From: Portulaca oleracea
Taxonomy: Eukaryota; Streptophyta; Magnoliopsida; Caryophyllales; Portulacaceae
Length of the DNA: 64,000 nt
Direction of reading: 5' to 3'
NCBI GenBank assembly: GCA_029582165.1
Contig: CM055881.1
Coordinates: 16,449,094-16,513,093, forward strand
Part shown: positions 22,763 to 35,159 of the stretch, in pieces
How positions within the stretch are numbered: position 1 is the stretch's first letter
Layout of the letters: the number at the start of each line of letters is the position of its first letter
Notes under the pieces: generated by a model
Told to the model about the DNA's origin: nothing
Databases searched by the model: none
The model's input: only the letters and a program-made list of their open reading frames with translations
Made by a program: the position numbers and the translations under genes

Positions 22763-23019
22763 CCCCTTGTTTTCTTTGATAACTTGGCCATTTTGACTCC
22801 TCTAGGCTCCCAACTTCTTCCACAATCTCGGCATCTAACTTTGAGTCCGCGCCAGCCTCTCACTCTAAGGATTTCGCTCCTTTCCTATGTCCTTTTGGTT
22901 TCGCACTCAGGGCCTACAAAACAAAGGAAAAATATAAGATAAGCGGCATTATGAGTGGGGAAAACGAGTTAAAAGACTAAGTATGGAGGTTTAAATAAGG
23001 CTCAAAATGAGCCTAATCA

Positions 23020-23878
23020 CCAGTCAATAATGCCTAGTTGAGAGTTTCACTAGGTGATTTTCTTACCTGTTGTCTTGGTGCTGTTGTTCTGGAATTTTGT
23101 CATGTTATATCATAGACCAAGAAGTTCATAATTTAATGCCATATGAAGAAGATGCTAGAAGCAATTATGGACTCGATTTGGAAGAACAAAGCTTTCGTGG
23201 TAATCAGTTTAAAGAAAAAGTTGGAGATTTGTTTCTGATGACCCAATAAATATGAAGCAAATAAATCATACATGAGATATTTTACAAAATCCAAGTAAAA
23301 TTTGAAACTGTTCTGCATATATTTCTAGAATTTAAAGTGTAGATTAGTTATCTGGTGAGGAAGAGCTCAATGACAATCCCTCGTAAATGATAGTTCCGAG
23401 CAACCCTTCCCCAGTTCTGTTCTTCCATTTCTCTAACTTGGTAAAAAAAGAAAAAGAAATAAACTGTATTTATCTTTTTAAGTGTCAACACCAAATTTTT
23501 AATGCTTAATCGAATATGTCTTTCAAGATGGAGAACAGAGAAAGCTTTGAAATGGAGAAATTTACAGATGAAAAAGGGTTAGGGAGGAGAGAGAAAGGAT
23601 ATAGGGGAAAGGAGAGCATGGATATATCGTGGGGTATGTTTAATTAAGAAATTAGTTTTTTTTTTTAAGAGAAAGTTTAAAAGAGTGGGGGATAGGTATA
23701 GACACTTGACAACCGGTTGGAATACAGTACATCTTATTTTAAGACAAAAATTATCACTTTAAATCAAACGGCTAGGATTTATTTCTACTACCATAGTTGA
23801 AAAATACTTTTAACTATGATAAAATTACCAAAATTTTATATCAGTGATACCTACTGCTCCTTTGTTGTATGTAGGATG
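23020..23878. other. Gene-free DNA
   Basis: No protein-like frame. If this is the rest of the Ty1 element interrupted at 13276, it is too decayed to recognise. Confidence 0.5.
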
Positions 23879-26740
23879 TGTAACACCCCAACCTTAATCA
23901 CAAGATTAAAATCTTACTCAAAAACCCAAACCTGTGATTAGCGCAGCGGAACACTTTAGATCGATGCATTACCGCCGTCCCCAAAAGAGACAAGGCACAA
24001 ACACACCAAAACTTTATAACCACAAGAGAGAAAAATGCTAAACTCCAAACCCAAAACATAAGTACAAACTTATACAATCCTTGAATTTATGGATACATAA
24101 ACTTAAAACCATAAGAGAACTTCCAAGCAACTGCCAAACCGGCTCTCCTGCCATTAACGTGACTTAGGAACTACCTCACGCGATTGAAGCTACTTCGGAA
24201 CTGATTTGTCTTTGCCTCGGGAGCTCGAACCTCCTAAAAACAAAACATTAAAACATTGCAAAAAGTGAGTGGGGAAACACTCAGTACGTAAACCTCCAAC
24301 ACGTAAAACCGTTCGAAAACGGTTTTAGTGCCGGCATTTAAATTCATTTTGAAAGCAAGGGAAAGGGAGTAAAACCAATAACCTGAAATGAAGTACATAC
24401 ATAACATACATGAATAACAATGTAGTAAAGATAGATGAATAAATATGTGGAACCCTCATGATCGGTGCAAGACCACACACGCCGCATGCCCAAATCGATC
24501 TAGATTTGGATTGGGTGACCGCTAAGCGGTCGACACTGGCCAGGTCAAGGCACTCTGATCAGGAGTGCTAAAACATGAGTACATATAAATGATAATATAA
24601 GGCGGGTCCACTTTAAAACATAAAAGATTACATAAAGCATAAAACTTTATAATACATGAAAAATGTATGCACTAAGGCGGTAAAGGTTGGACAATTTGCG
24701 TACCTTGGGATGATAAAGTCCCTGGCGGTGCGTCTCGGCTTTGAGATGGCTTTGGTAACTTGTCAACTAAGACATGAATAATGGAAAATGAAGAACCGAA
24801 TGAGGCTCTTAATTAGTTTCAAAAGTTGAGAAACTTAGGAAAATATAAATGAAATAACTTAGGGAGAAAATTTCAGGTTATATAAAAATAAAGTTTATAG
24901 CATAACTTGAGTTAGGAAAAACGGAATGAGGCAAACGAGTACATCTCGGAATAGGGAAAATCATAATATACAACTTTGTCAACAGAACCAGAGGCTAAAA
25001 ATGAGAGGAAGGGCTCCAAAATGGGCCCGGACAGAAGCTAAGGTAGAATAAATTAGGAATTCCGGAATGAAATTACATAGAGAAATTGATGTAGAAAGGT
25101 GAAATCAAAGAAGGGCACTTGGACCTTGGAAAGATAGCTTAGATTAATGAAGTATAAGAACCAAAGATTGAAGGTGAATATGAGATTAAAAGGGTTCCTC
25201 TAGACTTATTTAGAGAAAAACGATGTCGATGACGCGGTTGATGAAAGAAGAATGAATAATGGAGTTTGAGGAATGAACTTTGAGTTGAGAACTTAGAGGA
25301 ACTTAACTTGAGAGTTATTTAGAACTTGGAAGTCATTAGCTAGATAAAACCTTGACCAACTCAAAGATATTGAACTCTTAAGCTAACACTCATTGGGAGA
25401 TATATATAACTTGTGTTTAAATCACCACTCTTGGCTAAAAGACCTTAGGACATACTTAGGCTTCCAAAACCATACTTTTCACCCTTAAGACTTTAACCTA
25501 AGATTATAACATATAACCATAACTTATCAATGCTTAAAGTCCCCTATTGACTTGGTTTAGGGCCTTAAAGATGGAAATGGGTATTAGTAAACCCATTTCC
25601 TCATTCTAATTTCTCAAACACCTTCACTTTCTCTCTCTACCTCCCTCCCCTTCTCTGCCCAGCCAGCCACAGCAGCCGCCGGCCACTTTTCCGGCCATTT
25701 TCCGGCCAGCCGCCGCCAGCCACGGCCACCGTGCACCACCCCCTTCCTCTCTCTTGTGTTTTCATCCATTTTTAACCCCAAGGGTAATCTCTCAAACCCC
25801 CAAATTCAATTCTTTTAAACCCTAATCTGAGTTTTATGTTTTATATGTGTAATTCTTGTAAATCCTATCTCTTTTACTCTCTTTAATCATGAATTCAAAG
25901 TTATGATTGTATTAGTCAAGTTAGGGTTTGAGTTTAGAGTCTGTACATGTGAAATTTGAGGTGTTCTTGAGGTTTTCTTGATGAATTCTTGAATGATATT
26001 GTTATAATCTTGATGCATGTGAGTTTCTTGATAAGTTTCTGAGTATTAAGGGCTGATTATATATGTTAAGATTATTATTTAAGTGTTGTCATGTTTAATT
26101 TGGGTGAATTAGTGAGGTTTTGGTGCAAGAGTTCAAGAACAAGTCCTTTATGTTGAGTTTATGTTTAATCCATGGTTGCATGTGGAATTTAAGCTCTTTG
26201 ATGAGTTAACTTTCAAGGTTTAATTCTGGAAATATAGTGGATTATAGCCAAAGTGAAGTTTGGTTGAGAATTAGTATGAATTAAGGGCTAAAAGTATCAT
26301 TAGAGCTGAAATTAAAAGCAAAATAGTCTCTGTTTCGATTCTGGAAATTTACAGAATTTTAAAAGTGGGATTTTTGCCCATATTTTTACTCCATTTGATA
26401 GCTTAAGGTGTTAGCAAACCATAAGCTTTGGAATTTCTAATTTCCGACTTGTATAGGCCGAGATATAGCCAAAACCGTAACATTGCGTTTCGGAATACGT
26501 TTCTGGAGTCAGTATCTTGAGGGCTGTTTTTCGTCCCTTTGGAGACCTCTTTAGTTTTTGATGTAAACATGAAAGTTTTAGGTCACATTGCAAGCTTTCC
26601 GGAAAGGTATGGTTTGTATTTATACGATGTTGGGAGTGTGAGAGATGGGTTGAGGGACTTCCACTATTATCCAAGAGTTTGAATATATTAATCGGACGAA
26701 AGAAGTTCCTTTACAATGGTTGGAACTTCCAAGTAGCAAC
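23879..26740. mobile_element. Rearranged giant-LTR copy (two halves in opposite orientation)
   Basis: 23879-25400 is in minus orientation. It begins TGTAACACCCCAACC and has the AGCGCAGCGG and ACCGCCGTCCCC blocks and the conserved intron borders (24234-24703). From about 25640 the sequence reads in plus orientation: GCCGCC-rich leader, GTTAGCAAACCATAAGCTTTGG and AAGCTTTCCGGAAAGGTATGG blocks that match 6290-7190 of the forward copy. The halves therefore point away from a common centre near 25400-25640. No target duplication found. Confidence 0.6.
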
Positions 26741-27359
26741 TTGGAAAAAAATGTAGGGGGATTGGAGTATTGAACTTTTTTTATTTGAGAAAATTGTGCA
26801 TTAAACTATCTAGTTTCTCCTTCCATCTCATTTTATTTGTCATCTAGATTTATGCATCAATCAAATTCCTATTAGTTTTTCAACTTATATAATGTACGTA
26901 TCACTATTTAAAGATACTATTATTAGATTCGGAATGAAAAATTATATCGTATGGGTATGATATTGTTATTATATTATAAAATATTATGTGAGAAATTATC
27001 AATTAAATATAAATATTGAAGATTGTAAAATTATTAATACAGGACAAATAATATGGAAAGGAGGGAAGTACTTAACAATAAAGGTGCTTTACTTTTGCTG
27101 TGTAATATTTGAGATAATAGATTCCAAGGTACAAAAATGATAACCATTCACAAGCTCATTGAAGGAATAGTCGACTTAAGAAAGTCAATCTCAACTTCAA
27201 GGTGTGTTTGGGGCAAATAAAAAGTGTTTTCTAGGAAAATACTTTTCATTGCGAAACGGTTTTCTTATAATTTTCATTTGATATTTTTACGTGTTTTGTA
27301 CATAGAAAAACGGTTTTCACAAAAATGACTTTTACTTGTTTGGCAATAAGAAGTGTGGG

Positions 27360-27406
<47 letters not shown>

Positions 27407-27692
27407 CACACACACACACACACACGTAGAGAGAGAGAGAGAGAGAGAGAGATGAAAGTGTAGAGAGTGGCGGAGAGGGAGAGGGAGAGGGACAAAGCAG
27501 AGAGAGATTAAAATGGGTACGCGCAAGCAAGAGAGAGAAATAATAAAACGGATACATTAGGTCGTGTTGCTATAGTATTTTTCATGAGAAATCAAAGGTG
27601 TGTTTGGTTAGAATGAAAATTGTTTGTCAGAAAATTATTTTTCATCGGAATAATTTTTGAAGAAAAATTGTTTTTCATCTCAAGCATTTCTT
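26741..27692. other. Gene-free DNA with microsatellites
   Basis: No coding potential. It contains a GATA/CA/GA microsatellite at 27361-27452 and two similar GTGTTTGG-led blocks (27203 and 27599) that may be worn MITE pieces. Confidence 0.5.
27361..27452. repeat. Compound (GATA)n(CA)n(GA)n microsatellite
   Basis: About eleven GATA units, then CA units to about 27425, then GA units from 27428. Ser/Leu/Tyr-rich frames on the minus strand here are artefacts. Confidence 0.96.
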
Positions 27693-28349
27693 AAGAAACA
27701 GAGACTGCTTCAAAAAAGGTCTGAGATGGATGGTTGGTGATGGGAGTGATATCAACTCCTGCACAGACAATTGGTGCCACTCCACTAATCTTCTCTCTCT
27801 TATCCCAAACATAGATCCAAACTTTGTGAACTTGGATCTCAAAGTTTCTGATGTTATCACGCTGGAAAAACAGTGGAACCTCAACTTACTCCGTAATTTG
27901 GTTAACGATCATTCTATTCGGCTTATCTGAGACATCCCTATCCCTGATAATGATGTTAGAGATTATTGTTGCTAAGGCATTTCTAGTAGCGGTTCTTTAC
28001 CACTAAGTCTGCCACTTGGGTCGCCTACGTCCTTAAAGAGGACTCTCAACCTTGGGAATACTGGTGGATTTTGAATTTAGACATCCAACCTAAGTTGAAA
28101 GTCTTTTTATGGCTCCTTTGCAGGCAATCTCTTCCATCTAATGCCACCCTTTTGTATCGAGGGTGTGCTGTCACCCCGTTTTGTCCCTGCTGTGCTTCTG
28201 ATTTTGAGGACCAGGATCACATCTTTCTGCACTGTGTTTAAGTAAAAAAATGCTTGGAAGCTTACCTGCGATCAGAAGTGGCATCCCTATCTCCCGCGCT
28301 CACATGTAGACATTCTTAGACTCCTCAAGCATTACAAACAGGAACGAAG

Positions 28350-28955
28350 TTGCTATCATCTAGATCAGTTTGTTGTCTTCCTTTGGAGCATCTGGAAAGC
28401 AAGAAATGTGCTAACATTCCAAGGCCTCAGGTCGCACCCCAATCCTCATTCGCGCTAAAAAGGCTATTATTGAATGGCGGTCCCGATCCAAGCTTGATAA
28501 CCTCTACTGAGAGCTTATCACTGATGGTAAAGGTTCTCACAAGCGTCCTTCTTCTTCCTGGTTTTCCGGGGCCCCCCCCCCCCCCCCCCCGCCTATCGAC
28601 ATGTTCAAACTCAACTTCGATGGTGCCACGTCCCCCCCTTGGCGCCGCTGGCAGTTTTATCCTACGTGGATGGGCCGGAAACTTCATTTCTAGCTACTCA
28701 TTTAACTTGGGTCAGTCCTCCATTCTTGTGGCGGAGTCTACCGCTTTACGTAACAGGCTCCGCGAAGCGATTCGACTTGGTCTAAACAACCTTATCATTG
28801 GAGACAATAAAATTGTCATCGATGCTCTCAACGGTCGTTGTGATACTCCTTGGACCATCCATCAACTTCTCAGCGACATCAAAATGTATCTGTCTCAACA
28901 TTCATACTTCAAGATTAATCATGTATTTCGTGAAGCAAATAGGGCAGCGGACTGA
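28350..28955 (+). pseudogene. LINE ORF2 3' end, RNase H-like domain
   Basis: The frame ends with an RNase H (RVT_3) pattern: AESTALRNRLREAIRLGL, IIGDNKIVIDAL, then FKINHVFREANRAAD and a stop where the family usually continues with L-A. Upstream, NFDGA (the first catalytic Asp context) is in another frame. A homopolymer of 19 C (28572-28590) lies just before it and probably caused the shift. Confidence 0.8.
28572..28590. repeat. Poly-C tract in the LINE ORF
   Basis: Nineteen consecutive C inside the LINE coding region, preceded by GGGG. It lies between the zinc-like and RNase H parts. Confidence 0.9.
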
Positions 28956-29284
28956 CTTGCTAAAGCTGGCCTTAACATTGAGTCTAATTACTACTGGAAT
29001 CCAGAAGAAGCTAGCATCCTGAATTGTATCATGCGCGAAGACAGATTAGGTATGACTATTGAGAGAAGAGGTGCCTAATTTTGTTACTTACCGTTGTAAA
29101 AAAAATAAAAAAATAAAAAATAAAAAAAATCTTAAGCATTTCTTTGTTTGATTGGAGGAAAATTCATTTCCTCTAAAAAACTACGTTATATGTTATATTA
29201 TTATTTAACATAGAAATTTGGAGTCTTAAACTCGTAGTTTAAGCATTGTAATATATATATATTCTATTGTGCTATAAAATATTG

Positions 29285-30206
29285 TGAAAGTTTAATTAGG
29301 CTAGTTAAATAAACTGCAGAAAATAAATTGCGGAAATGAAAGATACACAAAACCCGGTAGTTGTTTACGATGTTCCTCCGAACTCAATTTCGGAATACGT
29401 CACCGCCTAGAGTTCTCCAACTCTAGGATTTAACCTCGAATTATTATTAGGATGGATTTCTAAAAACGATCTTAGAGTCTTCTCTACTCTCAAGATCTCA
29501 CCACTTGATATCGCCTATCAATCAAGTGTGGCGGAGTCGACCTCTCAACTCCTAAATCCTCTCCCTAAAAATAATCTCTACAACTCAACTCAAAATATAA
29601 TAGCTCAGTACAATTCTTTGATCTCACACTTAACAATAGTAAGAAACAATAACGCTCAAGTGTGATATATGCTTATGTCTTGTGTTCTTCTCTTGTCTAC
29701 TCTTGAATGATCAAATCACCACATATTTATAATAAGAGTTTATGACGATATGATGCTCTTGATTGTGGCAACACTAGATTGTATATTATGATGATATGAT
29801 GCTCTATGATATTATTGTCATACGTACATTGATCTTCCAAACTTGCCACTTCTTCAATTCTTGCCCTTTGCCCATTATACTTTCCTTGACAACAAGTATG
29901 ATGCTTAAAGGAAATCAAGATATATGTTATAAAGAGGGTAAGTCAACTATGTTATATTATCCTTGTGATTAACAAAAAAGATCATCTTAATCAATGAGAA
30001 TCTTTTTGATATTATGATATATTGTCAAAGAGCAAGTAAATTAATTTGCTTAAAAGGAGGCAATCATATTTTTATACTTGCAAATATAATATCAAATTAT
30101 CTCAATAATAATCAATAACATAGATCAAATTAATTAAACATAATTAATTCATTCTTTTTGTCTTACATCAAAATAATATCAATTATATGCTAAATCTAAC
30201 TCAACA
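29285..30206 (-). repeat. 3' LTR of the SIRE-like element
   Basis: 922 bp, same length and same termini as 41655-42576. The polypurine tract lies directly next to it at 30207-30215 (minus strand CGGGGGAGAT). Confidence 0.93.
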
Positions 30207-30400
30207 ATCTCCCCCGTTTTGATGTGATACAAAACCCAAGAATTGTTCCTTTAGATTATCAAAATTATATTTTTCTCCCCCTTTTTGTATTACATCAAAA
30301 AGATAACATTGTAAAATAGTATTGCAAGTTATCATAAAATGACCAAGATGTTTTCTCCCCCTTTAAAAAATGTTGAAAAAGAATTGAGTATTAAAAAAAA
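30207..30400 (-). promoter_or_regulatory. Extended polypurine-tract region
   Basis: Three G-rich purine words on the minus strand: CGGGGGAGAT at 30206-30215, AAAAAGGGGGAGAAA near 30273-30287, and AAAGGGGGAGAAAA near 30352-30366. Repeated AGGGGGAG tracts before the 3' LTR are known in SIRE-type elements; they prime plus-strand DNA synthesis. Confidence 0.65.
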
Positions 30401-31764
30401 ATTAAACCACAAACAAAAATTAATTAAAATAAGATGCGTAAATTTAAATGCGAAATTAAATTGCGAATATAAAATGCGGACAATAAAGGATAAAAGACAT
30501 GATGGTTGTTAACGATGTTCCTCCCAATGGAGTACGTCACCGCCTAGAGTTCTCCAACTCTAGGATTGAATCTCGAGCTCTTATTAGGATAACCCGTAGA
30601 CAATCTTAGAGTCTCCTCTACTCTCAAGATCTAACCCACCACTTAATATTGCCTCTCAATTAAGTGTGGGAGGAGTCTTCCTCTCAACTCCTAGTCCTCA
30701 CCCTAATACTTTTGGCTCAAATAATAAGTAGAAATGTAATACAATAAGTTATTTTGTGATCTCACAAACAATAGTATGAAATAACGCTCAAGTGAGTAGT
30801 ATGCTTGTCTTAACAGAATGAGAATGTGATATGACGAGATAGAAAAAAGACAGGGAAGGGGTTACCCACTTACCTACTCTTAACGATCAAAGCGAGCCCT
30901 GTTTCTTGTGTCTTGAGTGGCCAAGAATTCCTTGTATTTATAGTGGACTTTAGGGTTGATTAGCCAAGATTCAATTCACTGAATACGACAACTTCTTCAT
31001 CCTTGATATGCATGATCTCCAAGAAGCAAAACATAATAACTTGATATAGGCAAGAGATGTGGGAGTCATCCTTGTGAGTGATATGCCAAGATAATCTCAA
31101 TTCTTGATGAGTTATACCTATAAATCATAATTGATATGAAAATATATATGTATCTCATGTATCCTTTGTAAATGTATTGCAAGATGATAAGTATAATCAA
31201 TTAATAATGGTGAGACTTGATTTGCATAATCACTTTAAACTTGTATACATAAAGCAATCAATCATTATCTTTGTGAGATTTCAAATCAACCAAGAAATAC
31301 ATATATTGCACTCTTTCATGAGCTTGCATATGTACGTGTGTATATTTGACATGCATATATATATGTATATCATGCAATCAATTAATAGAGATATGCATGT
31401 AAAAAAATCAACTTAGATGTACATAAAAATATAATCAATTAAGATATGCATGTAAACATGTATTGCATGTAAATAATCATGATACTTGTGCTTGTATTAT
31501 TTTAACACACACCCAAGTAAATTTGTCCATAAGTTATCTTAATAATCAAATCAATTAGTATTCTTGGATCCCAATAAATATTATGATGATCAATTTATAT
31601 CAAATATTATCATGATGATATATCAAATATTATCATAATAATCAATTCATATTAAATATTATCATGATAATTAATTCATATCTTTCTTCTATTAGCCATA
31701 TTTATTTATTTATCTATTATTTTTGTCTTGCATCAAAATTATAATATTAAGAGTAACTCAACAA
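30401..31764 (-). repeat. Decayed second 3' LTR inside the element
   Basis: The minus strand starts TGTTGAGTTACTC directly after a polypurine tract (GGGGGAGAT, 31765-31773), exactly as the outer LTR starts. Its other end (30470-30720) carries the same block order as the outer LTR: TGTTCCTCC, AGTACGTCACCGCC, AGAGTTCTCCAACTCTAGG. The middle (30900-31700) is diverged and AT-rich. It is longer than the outer LTRs and clearly older or from a sister family. Confidence 0.75.
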
Positions 31765-34146
31765 TCTCCCCCTCAACAAATGCATCCATGTTTATCATGC
31801 CAAGTTCTTGGCGAATAAAATTAAATTGATCTTCACCAAGAGGTTTAGTAAAAATGTCCGCTAATTGAAAATTTGTTGGAACAAATTCAAGAGAGACATT
31901 ACCTTTTTCTACATGATCCCGAATGAAATGATGAAGTACCTCGATATGTTTAGTTCGAGAATGTTCATGAACCGGATTCTTGGTTATGTTGATTGCACTC
32001 TTATTGTCACACTTAATGGGGACATTATTGAAGTTCATACCTAAGTCACGAAGTTGTTGTCTTATCCACAAGAGTTGTGCACTACATGCGCCGGCGGCGA
32101 TGTATTCGGCTTTCACGGTAGATAGAGCTACATAATTTTGCTTTTTTCGAGTGCCATGATATTAGACATTGTCCAAGAAATTGGCACGTCCCTGATGTAC
32201 TTTTCCTGTCTACTTTATATCCTGCATAATCCGCGTCAGTGTATCCAACTAAAGCAAAGTCTCCCCCTTGGGGATACCAAACACCAAGATTTTTCGTACC
32301 GGCAAGGTAGCGAAAGATTCTTTTTACCCATGTAAGGTTGGATTCTTTGGGATAAGATTGAAATCTAGCACATAGACAAACACTAAACATGATATCGGGA
32401 CGACTTGTAGTAAGGTAAAGCAAGGAGCTTATCATGCCTCGATATAATTTTTCATCAACATTTTTGCCCTCTTTATCAAGATCTAATCATTCTTTTGTGG
32501 CCATAGGTGTCTTGGCATGTTTTACTTGATCCAATTTATATTTCTTTAATAGCTCAGAGACATACTTACCTTGACTAATAAAAATTCCATCTTTGCATTG
32601 TTTAATTTGGAGACCGAGAAAAAATGTAAGTTCTCTCATCATACTCATCTCAAATTCTTTAGTCATAAGAGAAGCAAATTCTTCACAAAGAGTATTGTTA
32701 GTTGCACCAAATAATATGTCATCAATATAAATTTGTAATATTATGAAATCCTTTCCTTTAGTCTTAGTAAACAAGGTTTTATCTATTTGTCCTCTTTGAA
32801 AACCATTTTCCAATAAAAATTTACTTAAATGTTCATACCAAGCTCTTGGAGCTTGTTTTAATCCATAAAGCGCTTTTTGCAATGTATACACATAATTAGG
32901 AAAATTAGGATCTTCAAAACGGGGGGTTGTTCTACATATACCTCTTCTTGTAAGTATCCATTTAAAAAGGCACATTTCACATCCATTTGATAAAGTTTAA
33001 TATTCATATAAGCGGCAAAAGCAAGAAGGATACGAATAGCTTCTAATCTAGCAACCGGAGCAAAAGTTTCATCAAAATCAATACCCTCCTCTTGATTATA
33101 CCCTTTGGCAACTAGTCTTGCTTTATTTCTCACTACATTTCCGTTTTCATCCAATTTGTTTCTAAAAACCCATTTAGTACCAATTACGGGATGATTTTGA
33201 GGTCGAGGAGTTAAAGTCCACACTTGATTTCTTTCAAATTGACTTAATTCTTCTTGCATAGCTATAATCCAATTTGGGCCATTTAATGCATGTAGATGAT
33301 TCTTAGGTTTAATATGAGAAACAAATGAAGAGAATGCACAAAAATTACGTAAAGATGAGCGGGTTCTTATTCCTGCGGAAATATCGGTTAAAAGATTATT
33401 CTTAGGATGATAATATTTAAATTTAAACCCTTTTTCATTATTTTGAGATACTTGTTCATCAATATTTTCATGAGGTATATTTTCTTCATGTATGGATTGT
33501 TCAATTTCATCAGTATTATTTTCTTCTTGTGGTGGAGTTATTTCATGAGAGGTCTCTTTCATTTAAGGTGTATTATTTAAAATTTCTTCCTCATCATTAT
33601 TATATTTATTTAATGTGAGTTCTTAAGAAGAAGTGGCGCTAAGTGTGCCATCATTAGATTCATCAAAAACAACATGTATGCTTTCTTCTATAATTTTAGT
33701 CCTTTTGTTAAAAACTCTATATGCTTTACTATAAGATGAGTATCCCACAAAAATTCCTTTGTCACTTCTAGCATCAAATTTTCCCAAATTATTTTTGCCA
33801 TTATTGTGAATAAAACATTTACAACCAAAAGGCTTGAAATATGAGACACTAGGTTTACGTCCTTTAAAGAGTTCATAAGGTGTCCTTTTCAAAATTGGAC
33901 GGATGAGACATCTATTTAAAATATAATTTGCGGTGTTAACCGCCTCGGCCCAAAATATTTAGATAAATTATTTTCACAAATCATTGTTCTAGCCGTGTCT
34001 TCTAATGTGCGATTTTTTCTTTCTACTACTCCATTTTGTTGTGGGGTTCTAGGAGCGGAAAAATTATGAGTAATACCATGATTAGCACAAAATTCATAAA
34101 AAATCTTTTTGATCAAATTCCCTACCATGATCACTTCTAATGGAAA
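31739..34146 (-). pseudogene. Copia integrase C-part, RT and RNase H
   Basis: Fragments in order on the minus strand. Integrase: SDHG just inside the CACTA edge (34125-34137), then HGITHNFSAPRTPQQNGVVERKN split by frame. RT: 32858-33562 with [20 protein letters not shown] and DVKCAFLNG; 32487-32975 with [13 protein letters not shown] and the active site YIDDILFG. RNase H: 32082-32435 (CTDADYAG-like YTDADYAGYKVDRKSTSG) and 31739-32116, ending in the typical LADIFTKPL. Frames change at about 34100, 33600, 32950 and 32450-32480. Confidence 0.88.
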
Positions 34147-35159
34147 CACTACTAGAAAATAAGGTAAATTTAGACGCGTTTTTCATAATATCTCGTCAGC
34201 AAAAAGCGTCGAAAAAAGGCGGTCGACGCTTTTGAAAAGCGTCGAGATTTTGAGGGTCAAGATACCTCAACGCTTTTTTCGAACGCTTTTCGATGAAAAT
34301 CTCGACGCTTTTACCTGACACGTTTCATGAAAAATCTCGACACTTTTTTGTGACTAGATAACCTAAACTCTCGACGCTTTTCACCGTCTACAGCAGTTTT
34401 ACGCAGCATAAAAGGAGAAGTAGCGGGCATTGATTCTGACGCATAAAAGCGTCGAGAATCTCTAATTTTAAAAAAAAAATATATATTACTTCCATGTTTT
34501 TCCAAAGTAGATATCTAGCTTGCGTATTCAACATATATACAACATTTTAATGTAAATGCTTCCAAACTTTAATACATATGCATCCCATATGTTCAACTTT
34601 CCATTATAATTGATACACTTGTAGAATTCGATCAATACATATACAACATTTAAATTTTCCTGCAAAACTCTATTAAGCACATCCACCTTGTTGAGGATGA
34701 AAAATTCTTGCATTGATACATCATACATTACTTCATGGTTACATTAGTTTCCTACATTTTATCAGAATCTCATCTCCAATGTTGTGCCTCAGGAAGCATT
34801 CTTTCTGTCATAGACTGGTCGAGTCCCTAAGATTAAGAACTTTCCTATCACATTTTCTCAGAATCCCATCTCCAATGTTGTGCCCCAGATTAGTTTCCTA
34901 CATTTTCTCAGAATCACATCTCCAAGATATAAGAGAGAAGAGGAAGAATAACAATGAAAAAAAACAGTAACTTAGTGCTATCAATGCACACCTCTTGACT
35001 AAGAAGGTAGCTTCATATTATTGACTTGATGAAAATTTGCATCTAAAGCTCTTCTGTCTGCCTCACACTGCTCATAATTTCCTTATTTAAACAATTTTTA
35101 TCCCTTAAATCAAGATATAAGAGAGAAAAGGAAGAATAACAAGAATACGAGCGTGTACC

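Larger units (their letters stand above)
13277..23019 (-). mobile_element. Athila-type Ty3 retrotransposon, defective
   Basis: Order on the minus strand: 5' LTR 21427-23019, tRNA-Asp-type primer site, gag, protease, RT, RNase H, integrase, long noncoding 3' region, partial 3' LTR 13277-14447. The flanks CCTGT (13272-13276) and CCAGT (23020-23024) are a target duplication with one mismatch. Every coding part is broken by stops or frameshifts. The protease has lost its catalytic Asp, and the integrase has lost a zinc-binding Cys. Confidence 0.88.
21427..23019 (-). repeat. 5' LTR of the Athila-type element
   Basis: 1593 bp, TGATCGAGC to GCCTAATCA on the plus strand. It contains a U3 with palindrome array A1 (22535-22762), a TATA box (22462-22469) and a long R/U5 shared with the left LTR. 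Its U3 edge includes the inverted repeat GGCTCAAAATGAGCC near 22999-23013. Confidence 0.85.
27693..29133 (+). mobile_element. 5'-truncated LINE with A-rich tail
   Basis: Perfect 11-bp target duplication AAGCATTTCTT (27682-27692 and 29134-29144). The 3' end is an A-rich (A)nT tail from 29098, typical of target-primed reverse transcription. Inside are the C-terminal part of an RT ORF2 (27730-27930 region), a zinc-binding zf-RVT-like segment (near 28070-28235: KVFLWLLCRQSLPSNATL, then a CPCC and HIFLHC) and an RNase H-like domain. The RT catalytic core is missing, so this is a dead insertion of about 1.44 kb. Confidence 0.88.

Noticed and set aside
23066..23070. CCTGT at 23066 considered as the right target duplication of the Athila element
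   Set aside because: It would place the LTR end at TTCTTA without the CA terminus; the end GCCTAATCA at 23019 with flank CCAGT fits better although it has one mismatch.
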